Under the pieces are notes generated by a model. The model was not told the origin of the DNA and ran no database searches. It saw only the letters and a list, made by a program, of their open reading frames with translations. DNA of 64,000 nt from Myxococcus hansupus (GTDB lineage Bacteria; Myxococcota; Myxococcia; Myxococcales; Myxococcaceae): the NCBI RefSeq assembly GCF_000280925.3, contig NZ_CP012109.1:9398001-9462000 (forward strand), given 5' to 3'. The translations under genes and the position numbers were made by a program. Below, in pieces: positions 7,881 to 15,947 of this stretch (its first letter is position 1; every line of letters begins with the position of its first letter).

Positions 7881-10800
7881 TGCGCTGGGGGAGGCTCCTG
7901 GGCCTCGTCCTCGCGCTGGCGATGGAGGTCGAGGCATCGACGCCTGTCGAGGGGGCGCGCGATGCCGCCTCGCATGGACCCGTGCCGAGCACGGGCGCGT
8001 CACGCGTGGAGGTGACGCCGAAGCGCGTGAAGGCACCGGCGAGCCGCGTCGCGCCGGATGCGGACGGCGCCGTTAGCGTGACGCATCAGTCCTTGAGAGA
8101 GCCCGCACCGGCGAGCCGCGTCGCGCCGGATGCGGACGGCGCCGTTAGCGTGACGCATCAGTCCTTGAGAGAGCCCGCACCGGCGAGCCGCGTCGCGCCG
8201 GATGCGGACGGCGCCGTTAGCGTGACGCATCAGTCCTTGAGAGAGCCCGCACCGGCGAGCCGCGTCACGCCGGATGCGGACGGCGCCGTTAGCGTGACGC
8301 ATCGGTCCTTGCGAGAGCCCGCACGGGCGAGCCGCGTCACGCCGGATGCTGATGCCGCTGTTGGAGCGACGCATCAGTTCTCGCGAGAGCCCGCACGGGC
8401 GAGCCGCGTCACGCCGGATGCGGATGCCGCCGTTAGCGTGACGCATCAGTCCGCGCGAGAGCCCGCACCGGCGAGCCCGACCACGCCGGACGCAGATAAC
8501 GCCGTTGGCGTGACGTATCAGTCCCCGCGAGAGCACGCGGCGCCGGCAGGCTTCGTGTCACCGCGTCTGGGCGAAGCCATTGCGGCGCATCAGTTGCCCA
8601 ATCGGGTGAAGGCGCTCGCGGCGGCGGGGGTGGTGTTGATCGGCGCGGCCGCGACCGACGCGGAGCTGGTCACGGAAGTGGAGGCGGGGCTGAACGCACT
8701 GCCTCCCGCGATGCGCCGTCCTCCTGGAGGCACGCTGGAGTTCATGCTCCACGCCGAAGCAGCGCCGCTGGGCCTGGGCGACGGCTCCGCCGAGCGCCCC
8801 GACTGGTCGCAGGGCCGCACGCGTTTCCACCTCTACCAGTACGCGCCTTCCGATGACCACCGGGCCACGCTCCGCCTGTCGCGGCTGACGGACCCCGAGT
8901 CAGAGCGCCTGTGGCGCCGCCGCGCCGTCGTCCACGCAGTGATGCAGCGTTGGGATGATGCCCACCACTGGAGTCGCACCGACGCGTGGCGCCGACTGTC
9001 GGGTTGGCTGAAGCCCTTCGAGCGTCCCCTCGTATGGAAGGAGGAGGTCCGCCTCCGCTACGCGGGCGCCTTCAGCCGGGCCCTGGGGCAACGCAGCGCC
9101 TCGCTGGACCTCGTCACCTTCGCGGAGGAGTGGTTCGTCCCCGTGGAGTCCCTGCGCGCGGACGCGCTGCCCGTGGACGACCACGTCCGCTGTCAGGAGT
9201 TCTCCAAGGCCCGTGCCCTCGCGGAGCATGTGGCCGCAGCGGGCCTGGGGGACCTGCCTCCGCGCGGTAACTGCCCCGCCTTCGACGCATGGGCGGACCG
9301 GGAGGTCCTGTCGCACTTCGAGGTCCTCCTGGTGGCCTCCACGGGTCGTCAGCCGGAGTCCCTTTTCGGCCACTTGCTGCTGCGCCCGGTCTGGCGAGAA
9401 GGCGAGGTGCCTCGCGGCCCCACCTTCGAGCACGTGGTGCAACTGGTGGCGCTGACGGGCATGGAGGGCAAGGGCCTGGGCTACGTGGTGAAGGGCATGA
9501 CGGGCGCCTACGACACCGTGTTCCTCACGGGGACGATGGGCGACTTGTCCCACGAGGCACTCGAGCTGGAGCAGCGCTCGATCCGCCGCTTCAGGCTGCG
9601 GCTCAACCCGGGAGAGGACACCCGCATGTTGGAGCGAGTGTGGGAGCTCGAGCGCCGCGGGTACATGGGCTACTACTTCTTCACGGACAACTGCGCGACC
9701 GCGCTCCTCTTCCTGCTCAACGGCGCGCTGGAAGGAAGCCGGCAGGTGCGGCCCCCCGGGCTGCTCTGGGTGCTCCCCACCGCCACGTTGGACACCCTGG
9801 CCGGGATTCAGGTGGAGGGCCCTGAAGGCCGCCAGGTGCCGCTGCTGGAGCACATCCCGGACACCATCGAGTCCACCGGAGACCGCGCGGTCCGCGCGCA
9901 AGCCTCGCGGCGGGAGGCGCTGGAGTCACTGACGGGCCATGTCGGCGCGAACGAACTCGCCCGCCTGCGAGAGGTCCACGCCCGCCTGCAATCGCCCGAG
10001 CCGCAGACGCGCATGCGAGCGTACGACGGCCTGCCCGCTGTCATCGCGGACGTGCTGCACTCGGCGCGCACGGCGTCGCTCGACACGGTCCGCGAGCACC
10101 TGCACGCCTACGTGGCGCACTCGGTGCGGGTGGAGCGCGCCGCGGTGGACCGTGCGGAGGGCGAGCGCCTGCGCATCGAGCGCGAGCGACTGCTCGCCGT
10201 GAAGGCCCCGTTAGCGGGCTCGGCGCGGGCGGGAACGCGTGAGCGCCAGCGCATCTTCGAAAGCGAGGATTCGCTTCAGCGGCGGCTCGCGGTGCTGGAC
10301 CGGGTCACGGTGTTGAAGGACGCCATGGCCTCGGCGCCCCGTCGGCGGCCCACGCCGGAGGAGCTGAAGACCCTCGTGTGGGCGGAGCGCACCGAGACCA
10401 CCTTCGCGCGGGCCACCGAGGTGCAGGGCGCGCTCAACGACGGCCCGCTGTCCCAGGTGGAGCCGCTGGCCTTCCTGGGTGAGGACCGCCACCGAAAGGT
10501 CGCGGCGGAGACCACCTGGGCGCAGAGCGCGCTGCGGGAGTCCGGCGCGGCGCGGCTCGCCCTGACGGTGGGCATGGACTTCCCCGTGGCGGGCGGTGTC
10601 AGGCCGCTGCTGGGCCTGCGCACCTCGGCCATGTCCGAGGCGCTGGGCGATGCGCGGCTTCACGGCTTCCAGCCGAGCAGCGAGCTGCGGGTTCTCGACG
10701 GAGAGCTGCTTTTCGCGCCGCGCTGGGGCGTGCCCAAGGTGGCGGTCTCCGACATGACGCTGCTGGGCTACCGCACGCTGCTGCGGGAGCTCCCCCAGTT

Positions 10801-11302
10801 TCGGGATTCCTTCTGGGACGCCCTGGGCTGGGGCGCGGAGGCGCGCGTGTCGTCGAGCGATGCGCGGATGTTACCCTACCGCGCGACTGTCCAGGCCGAG
10901 GCGCTGGTGGTGCTGGACGAGAACGCGCGCTTCTCGCGCTACACCGCCGTGGGCCTCGGCGGCCTCGCGCTCCTGCACTGGCGGCGAGACCTGCTGACGC
11001 CCGCCGCCGGGCCGCGCCTCTCGGTGGCGCACCGCACGGGGCTGCCGGGCTCCGGGGCCAACGCGGTGCGCCTGGAGGCGGCCTATGCGCCCACCTGGCG
11101 CGTGGGGGATGACCACTTCACCCACGAGGCGGGCGCCACGCTCCAGATAGAGCTGTGGCTGGGGCGCGCGGGGCCCTTCGGCTTCCTGCTCACTCCGCGC
11201 GCCCAGGTCCGCTGGGAAGGGTGGGTGGCGCCCCCGGCCGCTACGTCGTGGCTGGACGGCTCGGCGGAGCGGCGTCTGGCTCTCGGCCTCGAGGTACGCT
11301 GA
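7880..11302 (+). CDS. Large Lnb/DUF4105-family protein with repeat region and C-terminal barrel-like domain
   Basis: 1140 residues. An N-terminal signal-like segment (1-20) is followed at residues 52-219 by seven 24-residue repeats. A middle part holds the DUF4105 (Lnb N-terminal periplasmic) domain, with SLFGHL (His498) and DNCAT (Cys605), which I take to be the His/Cys catalytic pair. The last ~250 residues (from about 890) alternate hydrophobic and polar residues with aromatic girdles, like an outer-membrane barrel. In characterised relatives the domain is linked to lipoprotein N-acylation; here the usual inner-membrane segments are not obvious, so the substrate may differ. It overlaps the upstream Ser-rich lipoprotein by one base (TGATG). 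The 3' end overlaps the convergent membrane-protein gene by 62 bp. Confidence 0.85.
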   Translation: MRWGRLLGLVLALAMEVEASTPVEGARDAASHGPVPSTGASRVEVTPKRVKAPASRVAPDADGAVSVTHQSLREPAPASRVAPDADGAVSVTHQSLREPAPASRVAPDADGAVSVTHQSLREPAPASRVTPDADGAVSVTHRSLREPARASRVTPDADAAVGATHQFSREPARASRVTPDADAAVSVTHQSAREPAPASPTTPDADNAVGVTYQSPREHAAPAGFVSPRLGEAIAAHQLPNRVKALAAAGVVLIGAAATDAELVTEVEAGLNALPPAMRRPPGGTLEFMLHAEAAPLGLGDGSAERPDWSQGRTRFHLYQYAPSDDHRATLRLSRLTDPESERLWRRRAVVHAVMQRWDDAHHWSRTDAWRRLSGWLKPFERPLVWKEEVRLRYAGAFSRALGQRSASLDLVTFAEEWFVPVESLRADALPVDDHVRCQEFSKARALAEHVAAAGLGDLPPRGNCPAFDAWADREVLSHFEVLLVASTGRQPESLFGHLLLRPVWREGEVPRGPTFEHVVQLVALTGMEGKGLGYVVKGMTGAYDTVFLTGTMGDLSHEALELEQRSIRRFRLRLNPGEDTRMLERVWELERRGYMGYYFFTDNCATALLFLLNGALEGSRQVRPPGLLWVLPTATLDTLAGIQVEGPEGRQVPLLEHIPDTIESTGDRAVRAQASRREALESLTGHVGANELARLREVHARLQSPEPQTRMRAYDGLPAVIADVLHSARTASLDTVREHLHAYVAHSVRVERAAVDRAEGERLRIERERLLAVKAPLAGSARAGTRERQRIFESEDSLQRRLAVLDRVTVLKDAMASAPRRRPTPEELKTLVWAERTETTFARATEVQGALNDGPLSQVEPLAFLGEDRHRKVAAETTWAQSALRESGAARLALTVGMDFPVAGGVRPLLGLRTSAMSEALGDARLHGFQPSSELRVLDGELLFAPRWGVPKVAVSDMTLLGYRTLLRELPQFRDSFWDALGWGAEARVSSSDARMLPYRATVQAEALVVLDENARFSRYTAVGLGGLALLHWRRDLLTPAAGPRLSVAHRTGLPGSGANAVRLEAAYAPTWRVGDDHFTHEAGATLQIELWLGRAGPFGFLLTPRAQVRWEGWVAPPAATSWLDGSAERRLALGLEVR
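8033..8536 (+). repeat. Seven tandem 72-bp in-frame repeats
   Basis: Units begin at 8033, 8105, 8177, 8249, 8321, 8393 and 8465, each exactly 72 bp. The first three are virtually identical at base level; later units diverge. The encoded consensus is about APASRVAPDADGAVSVTHQS followed by LREP, rich in Ala, Pro, Asp and Arg and probably disordered. Near-identity including third positions suggests recent expansion or ongoing homogenisation, so copy number should vary between strains. Confidence 0.95.
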
Positions 11303-11768
11303 GGAAGGCGGGCGCGCGGGAGTCGCCGCCTGCCCAGAACGGGCTGCTGACCGCGCCCGTGGCCGCGCCGATGAAGGTGCCGATGACGTAGAGGGCCGTG
11401 TAGCCCCAGAAGCCCAGGCCCCAGAAGAGGTGGCTCTGCGTGGCCGTGCCAATGAAGAGGAAGAAGGCGATGGCGGCGGGCACCGCCACCGAGGCGAAGG
11501 CGGCGGCGGCGAGCGCCCGTGACATCCGCCGGGCGTGGAAGCCGCCGAACGCGCCGGCCAGCAGCCCGTTGAACATGGGCAGGAAGAAGAGGGCCAGGCT
11601 GGTGAGCACCATCACCACCGCGCTGACGATGAAGCGGCTGTGGACTGGGTTGATGGTGTCGGGCTTGAACGTCAGGTCCGCAGGGATTTCCCGGCGGACG
11701 TACTCGTAGCGCGTCTGCGGTCCGGAGAGGGCCTTCTCCGGGTCCTGCGTCATGATGTGTTCAGGCAT
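11241..11768 (-). CDS. Multi-pass membrane protein, unknown family
   Basis: 175 residues from the ATG at 11768, chosen because a strong GGAGGA ribosome-binding sequence precedes it; an upstream in-frame start at 11798 lacks one. Four hydrophobic helices occupy roughly residues 45-150 (IVSAVVMVLTSLALFFLPMF, VAVPAAIAFFLFIG, YTALYVIGTFIGAATGA). The soluble N-terminus has a Tyr/Arg patch (TRYEYVRREIP) and the tail is Pro/Arg-rich. No enzyme motif is visible. It is convergent with the large DUF4105 gene and overlaps it by 62 bp. Confidence 0.7.
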   Translation of the reverse strand: MPEHIMTQDPEKALSGPQTRYEYVRREIPADLTFKPDTINPVHSRFIVSAVVMVLTSLALFFLPMFNGLLAGAFGGFHARRMSRALAAAAFASVAVPAAIAFFLFIGTATQSHLFWGLGFWGYTALYVIGTFIGAATGAVSSPFWAGGDSRAPAFLSVPRGREPDAAPPSRPATT

Positions 11769-11960
11769 GTCTGGATTCCTCCCACGAGGGCGGGTCAACG
11801 AGTGCCCGTGGTCATGAGTTTGTGACGCCAGAGGGTGTACGGAAGGGCCGCCGGGCGCACCGCAGGGCGGGCCACCTGCCGGGCCCTGGATTTCCCCGTC
11901 CGGAATACTCGCGGAGTCCCTGGATACCGGCCGCCTCCCCCCAGAAGATGCGCGCCGGAC

Positions 11961-11988
11961 TTGGCGGACGGTGGCCTCCGGCTATGCT
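11961..11988 (+). promoter_or_regulatory. Candidate sigma70-type promoter for the lipoprotein at 12034
   Basis: A TTGGCG hexamer at 11961 and TATGCT at 11983 are separated by 16 bp, about 46 bp upstream of the lipoprotein ATG. The rest of the gap from 11769 is G+C-rich and shows no gene. Confidence 0.4.
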
Positions 11989-12033
11989 GCCGCGCCCGGC
12001 AGCACCCCTATCCCTGCCCGTACGGAAATCTCC

Positions 12034-12510
12034 ATGAGCTTTCGCCGCAATCTGCTGACCTTTGCCCTCGTCACCTCTTCCCTGCTGTCCGGCTGCGTGA
12101 CGCAGCGGCCGTTCTACCGCGACATCATGCAGCCCGAGGGCGCGTCGATTGCGGCGGGCACGCCCGTGGAGCTGGTCGTGCTGGACGCGGACACGAACCA
12201 GCCCGTGAAGGGCGCCAAGGTGCTCTGGGGTGAGGACTACCGGTGGCGCGAGTCCTACGTCACGAACGAGGACGGCCGGGTGGCCTTCGACGTCTCGCAG
12301 TCGCTGCTGAAGGAGAACCCGCTGGTGGAGATCGTGCTGCCCGCCGGCGTGCGCGCCTACCGCCTGCAGCTCGTGCCGCCCGGTGAGGCCATCGACGGCG
12401 AGACCCCCGAGGCGCCTGAGGCCCCGGAGGCGACGGAGGCCCCCGCCGCCCCCGAGACGCCGGCGACGGAGGCCCCTGCCGCCGCCCCGGAAACCGCGCC
12501 CGGCAACTGA
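12034..12510 (+). CDS. Small lipoprotein with Ala/Pro/Glu-rich tail
   Basis: 158 residues from ATG 12034 (MSFRRNLL). The signal peptide ends at a lipobox (LLSGC, Cys21). Residues 35-115 look like a compact beta domain of Ig/transthyretin type (VELVVLDADTNQPVKGAKV, YVTNEDGRVAFDVS), a fold often used for surface adhesion or scaffolding. The last ~35 residues are Glu-Ala-Pro repeats. An earlier in-frame start at 11971 would add a non-signal leader and overlap the candidate promoter, so it was not used. The function is unknown; outer-membrane or periplasmic anchoring is inferred. Confidence 0.78.
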   Translation: MSFRRNLLTFALVTSSLLSGCVTQRPFYRDIMQPEGASIAAGTPVELVVLDADTNQPVKGAKVLWGEDYRWRESYVTNEDGRVAFDVSQSLLKENPLVEIVLPAGVRAYRLQLVPPGEAIDGETPEAPEAPEATEAPAAPETPATEAPAAAPETAPGN

Positions 12511-12532
12511 GCCAGTGCCTTCCGCGCGAGGC

Positions 12533-13207
12533 TCAGCCGAGCTTCGCGTGGAGGAAGTCGACGGTGCGCTGCCACGCCTTCGCGGCGTTGTCCGGTGAGT
12601 AGACCTCCGGACGCGTGTCATTGAAGAAGGCGTGCTGCGCGTCGTAGCGGTGAATCTCCGTCGGGACGCCGCCGGCCTTCAGCTTCTGCTCCAGCGCGTC
12701 CACCCGGTCCGGCGAGCACCAGTCGTCGTTCTTCGCGAAGTGGCCGAGCACCGGCGCGCGGATGCGGGACAGGTCCGCGGCCTGCTCCGGCGGGATGCCG
12801 TAGAAGGGCACGGCGGCGTCGAGCCCCGGGTCGTTCGCGGCGGCCAACAGCGTCAGCGCGCCGCCCATGCAGAAGCCCAGGATGGCCACCTTCGTGCCGT
12901 CCTTGCGCGCGCGCAGCGCCTCCACGGCGGCACGCAGGTCCGCGGTGGCCTTGCCCCAGTCCAGCGCCTTCAACATCGCGTTGGCCTCGTCGGCGTTCTT
13001 CGTCACGCGGCCGTCGTAGAGGTCCACCGCGAAGACGGTGAAGCCCTCGCGCGCCAGCCGGTCCGCGACGTCGCGCGTGTGCCCATTGAGGCCCCAGTAC
13101 TCGTGGATGATCACCACCGCTCCGGGCGCGTCGCCCTTGGGGGCTTCGCTCAGATAACCCGCCAGCGCCTGACCCTGCTTGCCGATGAGCTGCGTCTGTC
13201 CTGTCAT
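12533..13207 (-). CDS. Dienelactone hydrolase family protein
   Basis: 224 residues, the usual length for this alpha/beta hydrolase family. The catalytic nucleophile lies in GFCMGG (Cys113), with the acid in NDDW (Asp161/162) and the His in DAQHAF (His192). The N-terminal VVIIHEYWGLN strand-loop with the oxyanion Glu is also present. Such enzymes open lactone or ester bonds in aromatic degradation, but many members have uncharacterised substrates. The start is ATG 13207; the longer frame upstream to 13429 lacks family sequence. It is divergent from the Gre-factor gene, with a 105-bp shared promoter region. Confidence 0.92.
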   Translation of the reverse strand: MTGQTQLIGKQGQALAGYLSEAPKGDAPGAVVIIHEYWGLNGHTRDVADRLAREGFTVFAVDLYDGRVTKNADEANAMLKALDWGKATADLRAAVEALRARKDGTKVAILGFCMGGALTLLAAANDPGLDAAVPFYGIPPEQAADLSRIRAPVLGHFAKNDDWCSPDRVDALEQKLKAGGVPTEIHRYDAQHAFFNDTRPEVYSPDNAAKAWQRTVDFLHAKLG

Positions 13208-13312
13208 GGCTTCACCCTTGCGAGGAAATGAGAGGGGGCGCAGCTTAACGGTCGGCTTCGCGAACGCGCACGTGAACACGCCGCCGTGCCCGCTTGGAGA
13301 CAGAGGACCGGT

Positions 13313-13843
13313 ATGTCGAAGGCCTTCACGAAGGAAGACGCGGGCGACGAGGGCGTGCTGCCCGTCCGCCCGCGCGCGTTCTCGGGAGAGAAGCGCTACA
13401 TCACGCCGGAGGGCTACCGGGCCCTTCAAGAAGAGCTGGCGGCGGCGCAGGGGCCGGACCCTCGGGCGGGCGAGCTCACCGAGATGGAGGCGGGCGGGCG
13501 CCGCAAGGAGCGCGAGCGATGGGCGCAGGAACTCGCAGCGGTCCTGGAGGAAGTGCGGGTGGTGGAGCCCGACGCGGCTCAGGCCGGGCGTGTCTTCTTC
13601 GGCGCGTGGGTGTCCCTGGAGGACGAGGACGGCGGCGAGGTGCGCTACCGCATCGTCGGCCCCGATGAGTCGGACGTGAAGGCAGGCCGGCTCAGCGTGG
13701 AGTCCCCCCTGGCCCGCGCGCTGCTGGGCAAGGAAGTGGGGGAGTCCGTGGTGGTGGAACGCCCGCGCGGCAACGTGGAGTACACGGTGACGGCCGTGGA
13801 CTACGCGGCGCCGTGTCGCGCGCTCAGCGCCGGGTGGCGATGA
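13313..13843 (+). CDS. GreA/GreB-family transcription elongation factor
   Basis: 176 residues. The region EKRYITPEGYRALQEEL matches the N-terminal coiled-coil start of GreA/GreB. After an Arg/Glu-rich coiled coil, the C-terminal FKBP-like part contains VSLEDEDGGEVRYRIVGPDE and SVESPLARALLGKEVGE, the classic Gre core. Gre factors rescue backtracked RNA polymerase by stimulating transcript cleavage. The extended N-terminus (about 20 residues) and slightly long size favour a GreB-like paralogue. Start ATG 13313 is preceded by GGAG. The 3' end overlaps the convergent methyltransferase by 20 bp. Confidence 0.9.
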   Translation: MSKAFTKEDAGDEGVLPVRPRAFSGEKRYITPEGYRALQEELAAAQGPDPRAGELTEMEAGGRRKERERWAQELAAVLEEVRVVEPDAAQAGRVFFGAWVSLEDEDGGEVRYRIVGPDESDVKAGRLSVESPLARALLGKEVGESVVVERPRGNVEYTVTAVDYAAPCRALSAGWR

Positions 13844-14540
13844 CGATGCTCAGCGGGGTGAAGGGCTCGGGCAGAAGGCCATCGCGCACCTCGACGGTGA
13901 AGCCCTCCGCTTCGAGCAGCGCGCGGGCGCGGGGCACCAGGAACGTCAGGTAGTACATGACGAAGGGGGGCTTCCAGAGCGCGTTGCGCACGCGCACGGC
14001 GGCGTTGAAGCCCTGCGCCACCCAATAGCCGGGGTTGAGCTTGGACGGCGGGTGCGCGGTGACGAAGACGAAGCGGCCTCCGGGGCGCAGTGCCCGGGCG
14101 ATGCCGCGCACCATCCGCGGTTCGTCCGCCTCGAGGATGTGGCCGAAGGCGCCGAAGCTGGTGATGACGTCGAAGGCGCCTTCGAATGGGAGCGCGAGGG
14201 CGTCGCCCTGGAGGAAGTCCAGGGCCGCGGTGCCGGGCGCGTCCGCGAGCTGCCTGCGGGCCTCGTCGAGCATGCCCTGGCTGAGGTCGAAGCCCACCAC
14301 GCGCTCACGTGCGAGCGGCCGCAGGAAACGCATGGCCGCGCCGGTGCCGCAGCACACGTCGAGCGCGCTGCCCACCGAGCCGGGCTCGCCCACCTGGGCG
14401 ATGGTGGCCTCGAGCACCGCGTTCGGCGTGCGGAAGGGCGTGTATTCGAACTTGGGCGCGAGCAAGTCGTAGCCGTGCTCGACGGAGGAGAGCGCCTGCG
14501 TGGCCAGCTCCCGGAGGGTGGGGCCCTTGCGGTGGAACAT
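13824..14540 (-). CDS. SAM-dependent class I methyltransferase
   Basis: 238 residues from ATG 14540. Motif I for SAM binding is ALDVCCGTGAAMRFL (near 60-75), with the acidic motif VVGFDLSQGMLDEAR, then LQGDALALPFEGAFDVITS and the post-motif RALRPGGRFVFVT. The C-terminal part (KPPFVMYYLTFLVPRARALL) is the usual Methyltransf_11/25 substrate-side helix and strand region. The substrate is unknown. The longer frame to 14801 reads through non-family sequence. It is divergent from the small exported protein at 14668. Confidence 0.88.
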   Translation of the reverse strand: MFHRKGPTLRELATQALSSVEHGYDLLAPKFEYTPFRTPNAVLEATIAQVGEPGSVGSALDVCCGTGAAMRFLRPLARERVVGFDLSQGMLDEARRQLADAPGTAALDFLQGDALALPFEGAFDVITSFGAFGHILEADEPRMVRGIARALRPGGRFVFVTAHPPSKLNPGYWVAQGFNAAVRVRNALWKPPFVMYYLTFLVPRARALLEAEGFTVEVRDGLLPEPFTPLSIVIATRR

Positions 14541-14667
14541 GGTGTCTCCGGGTGTACCGCACCCACACCGGCGCCTCCCCCGGAAATGCAGCGGGTATTG
14601 GCCATTGAATGTTCCGGGGGGACCCCCGTCAGAAGGTTCAAGCAGGACGACGGAGGAGGACAACGAC

Positions 14668-15099
14668 ATGGCGCTCAAGACGGGTTTCGCGGTGCTGGCT
14701 TTCGGAATGATGTTCCTCGGCTCCACGGCCGCGCATGCCAAGGATGACCACGAGAAGTCGCGGTTCTCCCAGCAGCATCGGTATGACGACCGCGGCGGCA
14801 ACTTCGGAGTCCACGTCGATGTTCGCCGGCACCCGGGGCCGGCCCCGCGTCCTCCGGCTCACGCCCGGGGCCGCTACGAGCTGCAGACGGTGAACCGCTA
14901 CGTGGAAGGCCGCTACGACCGCGTGTGGGTCCCCGAGGTGTGCAGCGAGCGGAACAACCGCCGCTCGCGGGTGACCCGGTGCACGGGTGGCTTCTACGAG
15001 CAGCGCTGGGTGCCGGCCCGCTACGAGCCGGTCCAGGAGTGGGTCTGGGTGTCCTACGGCCCTGGCCGGGTCCACATGGCGAGCGCTGGCCGCCGGTAA
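14668..15099 (+). CDS. Small secreted Arg/Tyr-rich protein
   Basis: 143 residues. It has a clean signal peptide with AXA cleavage (GSTAAHA-KDDHEKS, around residue 24) and no lipobox. The mature protein is very basic and Tyr/Val/Trp-rich: GRYELQTVNRYVEGRYDRVW and EQRWVPARYEPVQEWVWVSY. Two Cys (in PEVCSERNN and VTRCTGG) could form a disulfide. The YxxVWVPE pattern is common in secreted proteins of this phylum with unknown role. A strong GGAGGAGGA Shine-Dalgarno precedes ATG 14668. Confidence 0.8.
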   Translation: MALKTGFAVLAFGMMFLGSTAAHAKDDHEKSRFSQQHRYDDRGGNFGVHVDVRRHPGPAPRPPAHARGRYELQTVNRYVEGRYDRVWVPEVCSERNNRRSRVTRCTGGFYEQRWVPARYEPVQEWVWVSYGPGRVHMASAGRR

Positions 15100-15212
15100 C
15101 GATTCGAGGTTGACGGGGACCGCGCCGTGGGGCGCGCCGGGTTACGGGGGTACCCAGGCGCGCTCCGCGGCAGCAGGTCCGCAGTGCCTTTCCTCGCCGG
15201 TCCTGTTAGTGA

Positions 15213-15947
15213 ATGCGCCACATGGCGACCGCATTCATCACCGGGGCTGGCATCCGCATCGGCGGCGCGGTGGCCCGGGCGCTCGGTCGCGCCGGGTATG
15301 ACCTGGCGCTCCATGCGAACCGCTCCATCGAGCCGCTGACGTCCCTGGCTGAAGAGCTTCGAGCGCTCGGCCGTCGCGTCACCCTGCATGCCGCGGACCT
15401 GAGCCGCCCGGATGCGGTGGAGGCCCTGGCCACGGAGGTGCGCGAGGCCTGGCCCGCACTGGACGTGGTGGTCCACAACGCGGGCCTCTTCGAGCGCGCC
15501 GACTTCGCCACCATCTCCCGCGACCAGTACCGCACCATGCTCGCGGTGAACCTGGACACGCCCTTCTTCCTCACCCAGGCGCTGCTCCCCGCGCTGCGCG
15601 CTGGCAAGGACCCGCTGGTGGTGCACATCACCGACGTGGGCGGTGAGCGGCCGGTGAGTCACTACGCGCATTACTCGGTGAGCAAGGCGGGGCTCATCAT
15701 GCTCACCCGCGCGCTGGCGGTGGAGCTCGCGCCGCACATCCGTGTCAACGCGGTGTCGCCCGGGACGGTGGCCTTTCCCGAGAACTTCGGCGCCGAGGAC
15801 CGCGACGCCGTGCTGCGCCGGATTCCCATGGCCCGCGAGGGCAGTGTCGAGGACATCGCCCGCACCGTCGTCTTCCTCGCTTGCGAGGCGCCGTACATCA
15901 CCGGGCAGGTCATCGCCGTCGATGGCGGCAGGAGCGCACAGCTATGA
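15213..15947 (+). CDS. SDR-family pteridine/dihydromonapterin reductase-like
   Basis: 244 residues (241 from a second ATG at 15222, which better fits the family start ATAFITGAG). The nucleotide-binding TGAGIRIG, the NAG in VVHNAG, and the catalytic Tyr-Lys pair in YAHYSVSKAG are all visible. The Gly-x-x-Arg-Ile-Gly motif and the ITDVGGERP strand are typical of pteridine reductases and FolM rather than of 3-oxoacyl-ACP reductases. Expected reaction: NADPH-dependent reduction of dihydropterins. It overlaps the FolB-like gene by four bases (ATGA), which supports a pterin role. Confidence 0.8.
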   Translation: MRHMATAFITGAGIRIGGAVARALGRAGYDLALHANRSIEPLTSLAEELRALGRRVTLHAADLSRPDAVEALATEVREAWPALDVVVHNAGLFERADFATISRDQYRTMLAVNLDTPFFLTQALLPALRAGKDPLVVHITDVGGERPVSHYAHYSVSKAGLIMLTRALAVELAPHIRVNAVSPGTVAFPENFGAEDRDAVLRRIPMAREGSVEDIARTVVFLACEAPYITGQVIAVDGGRSAQL

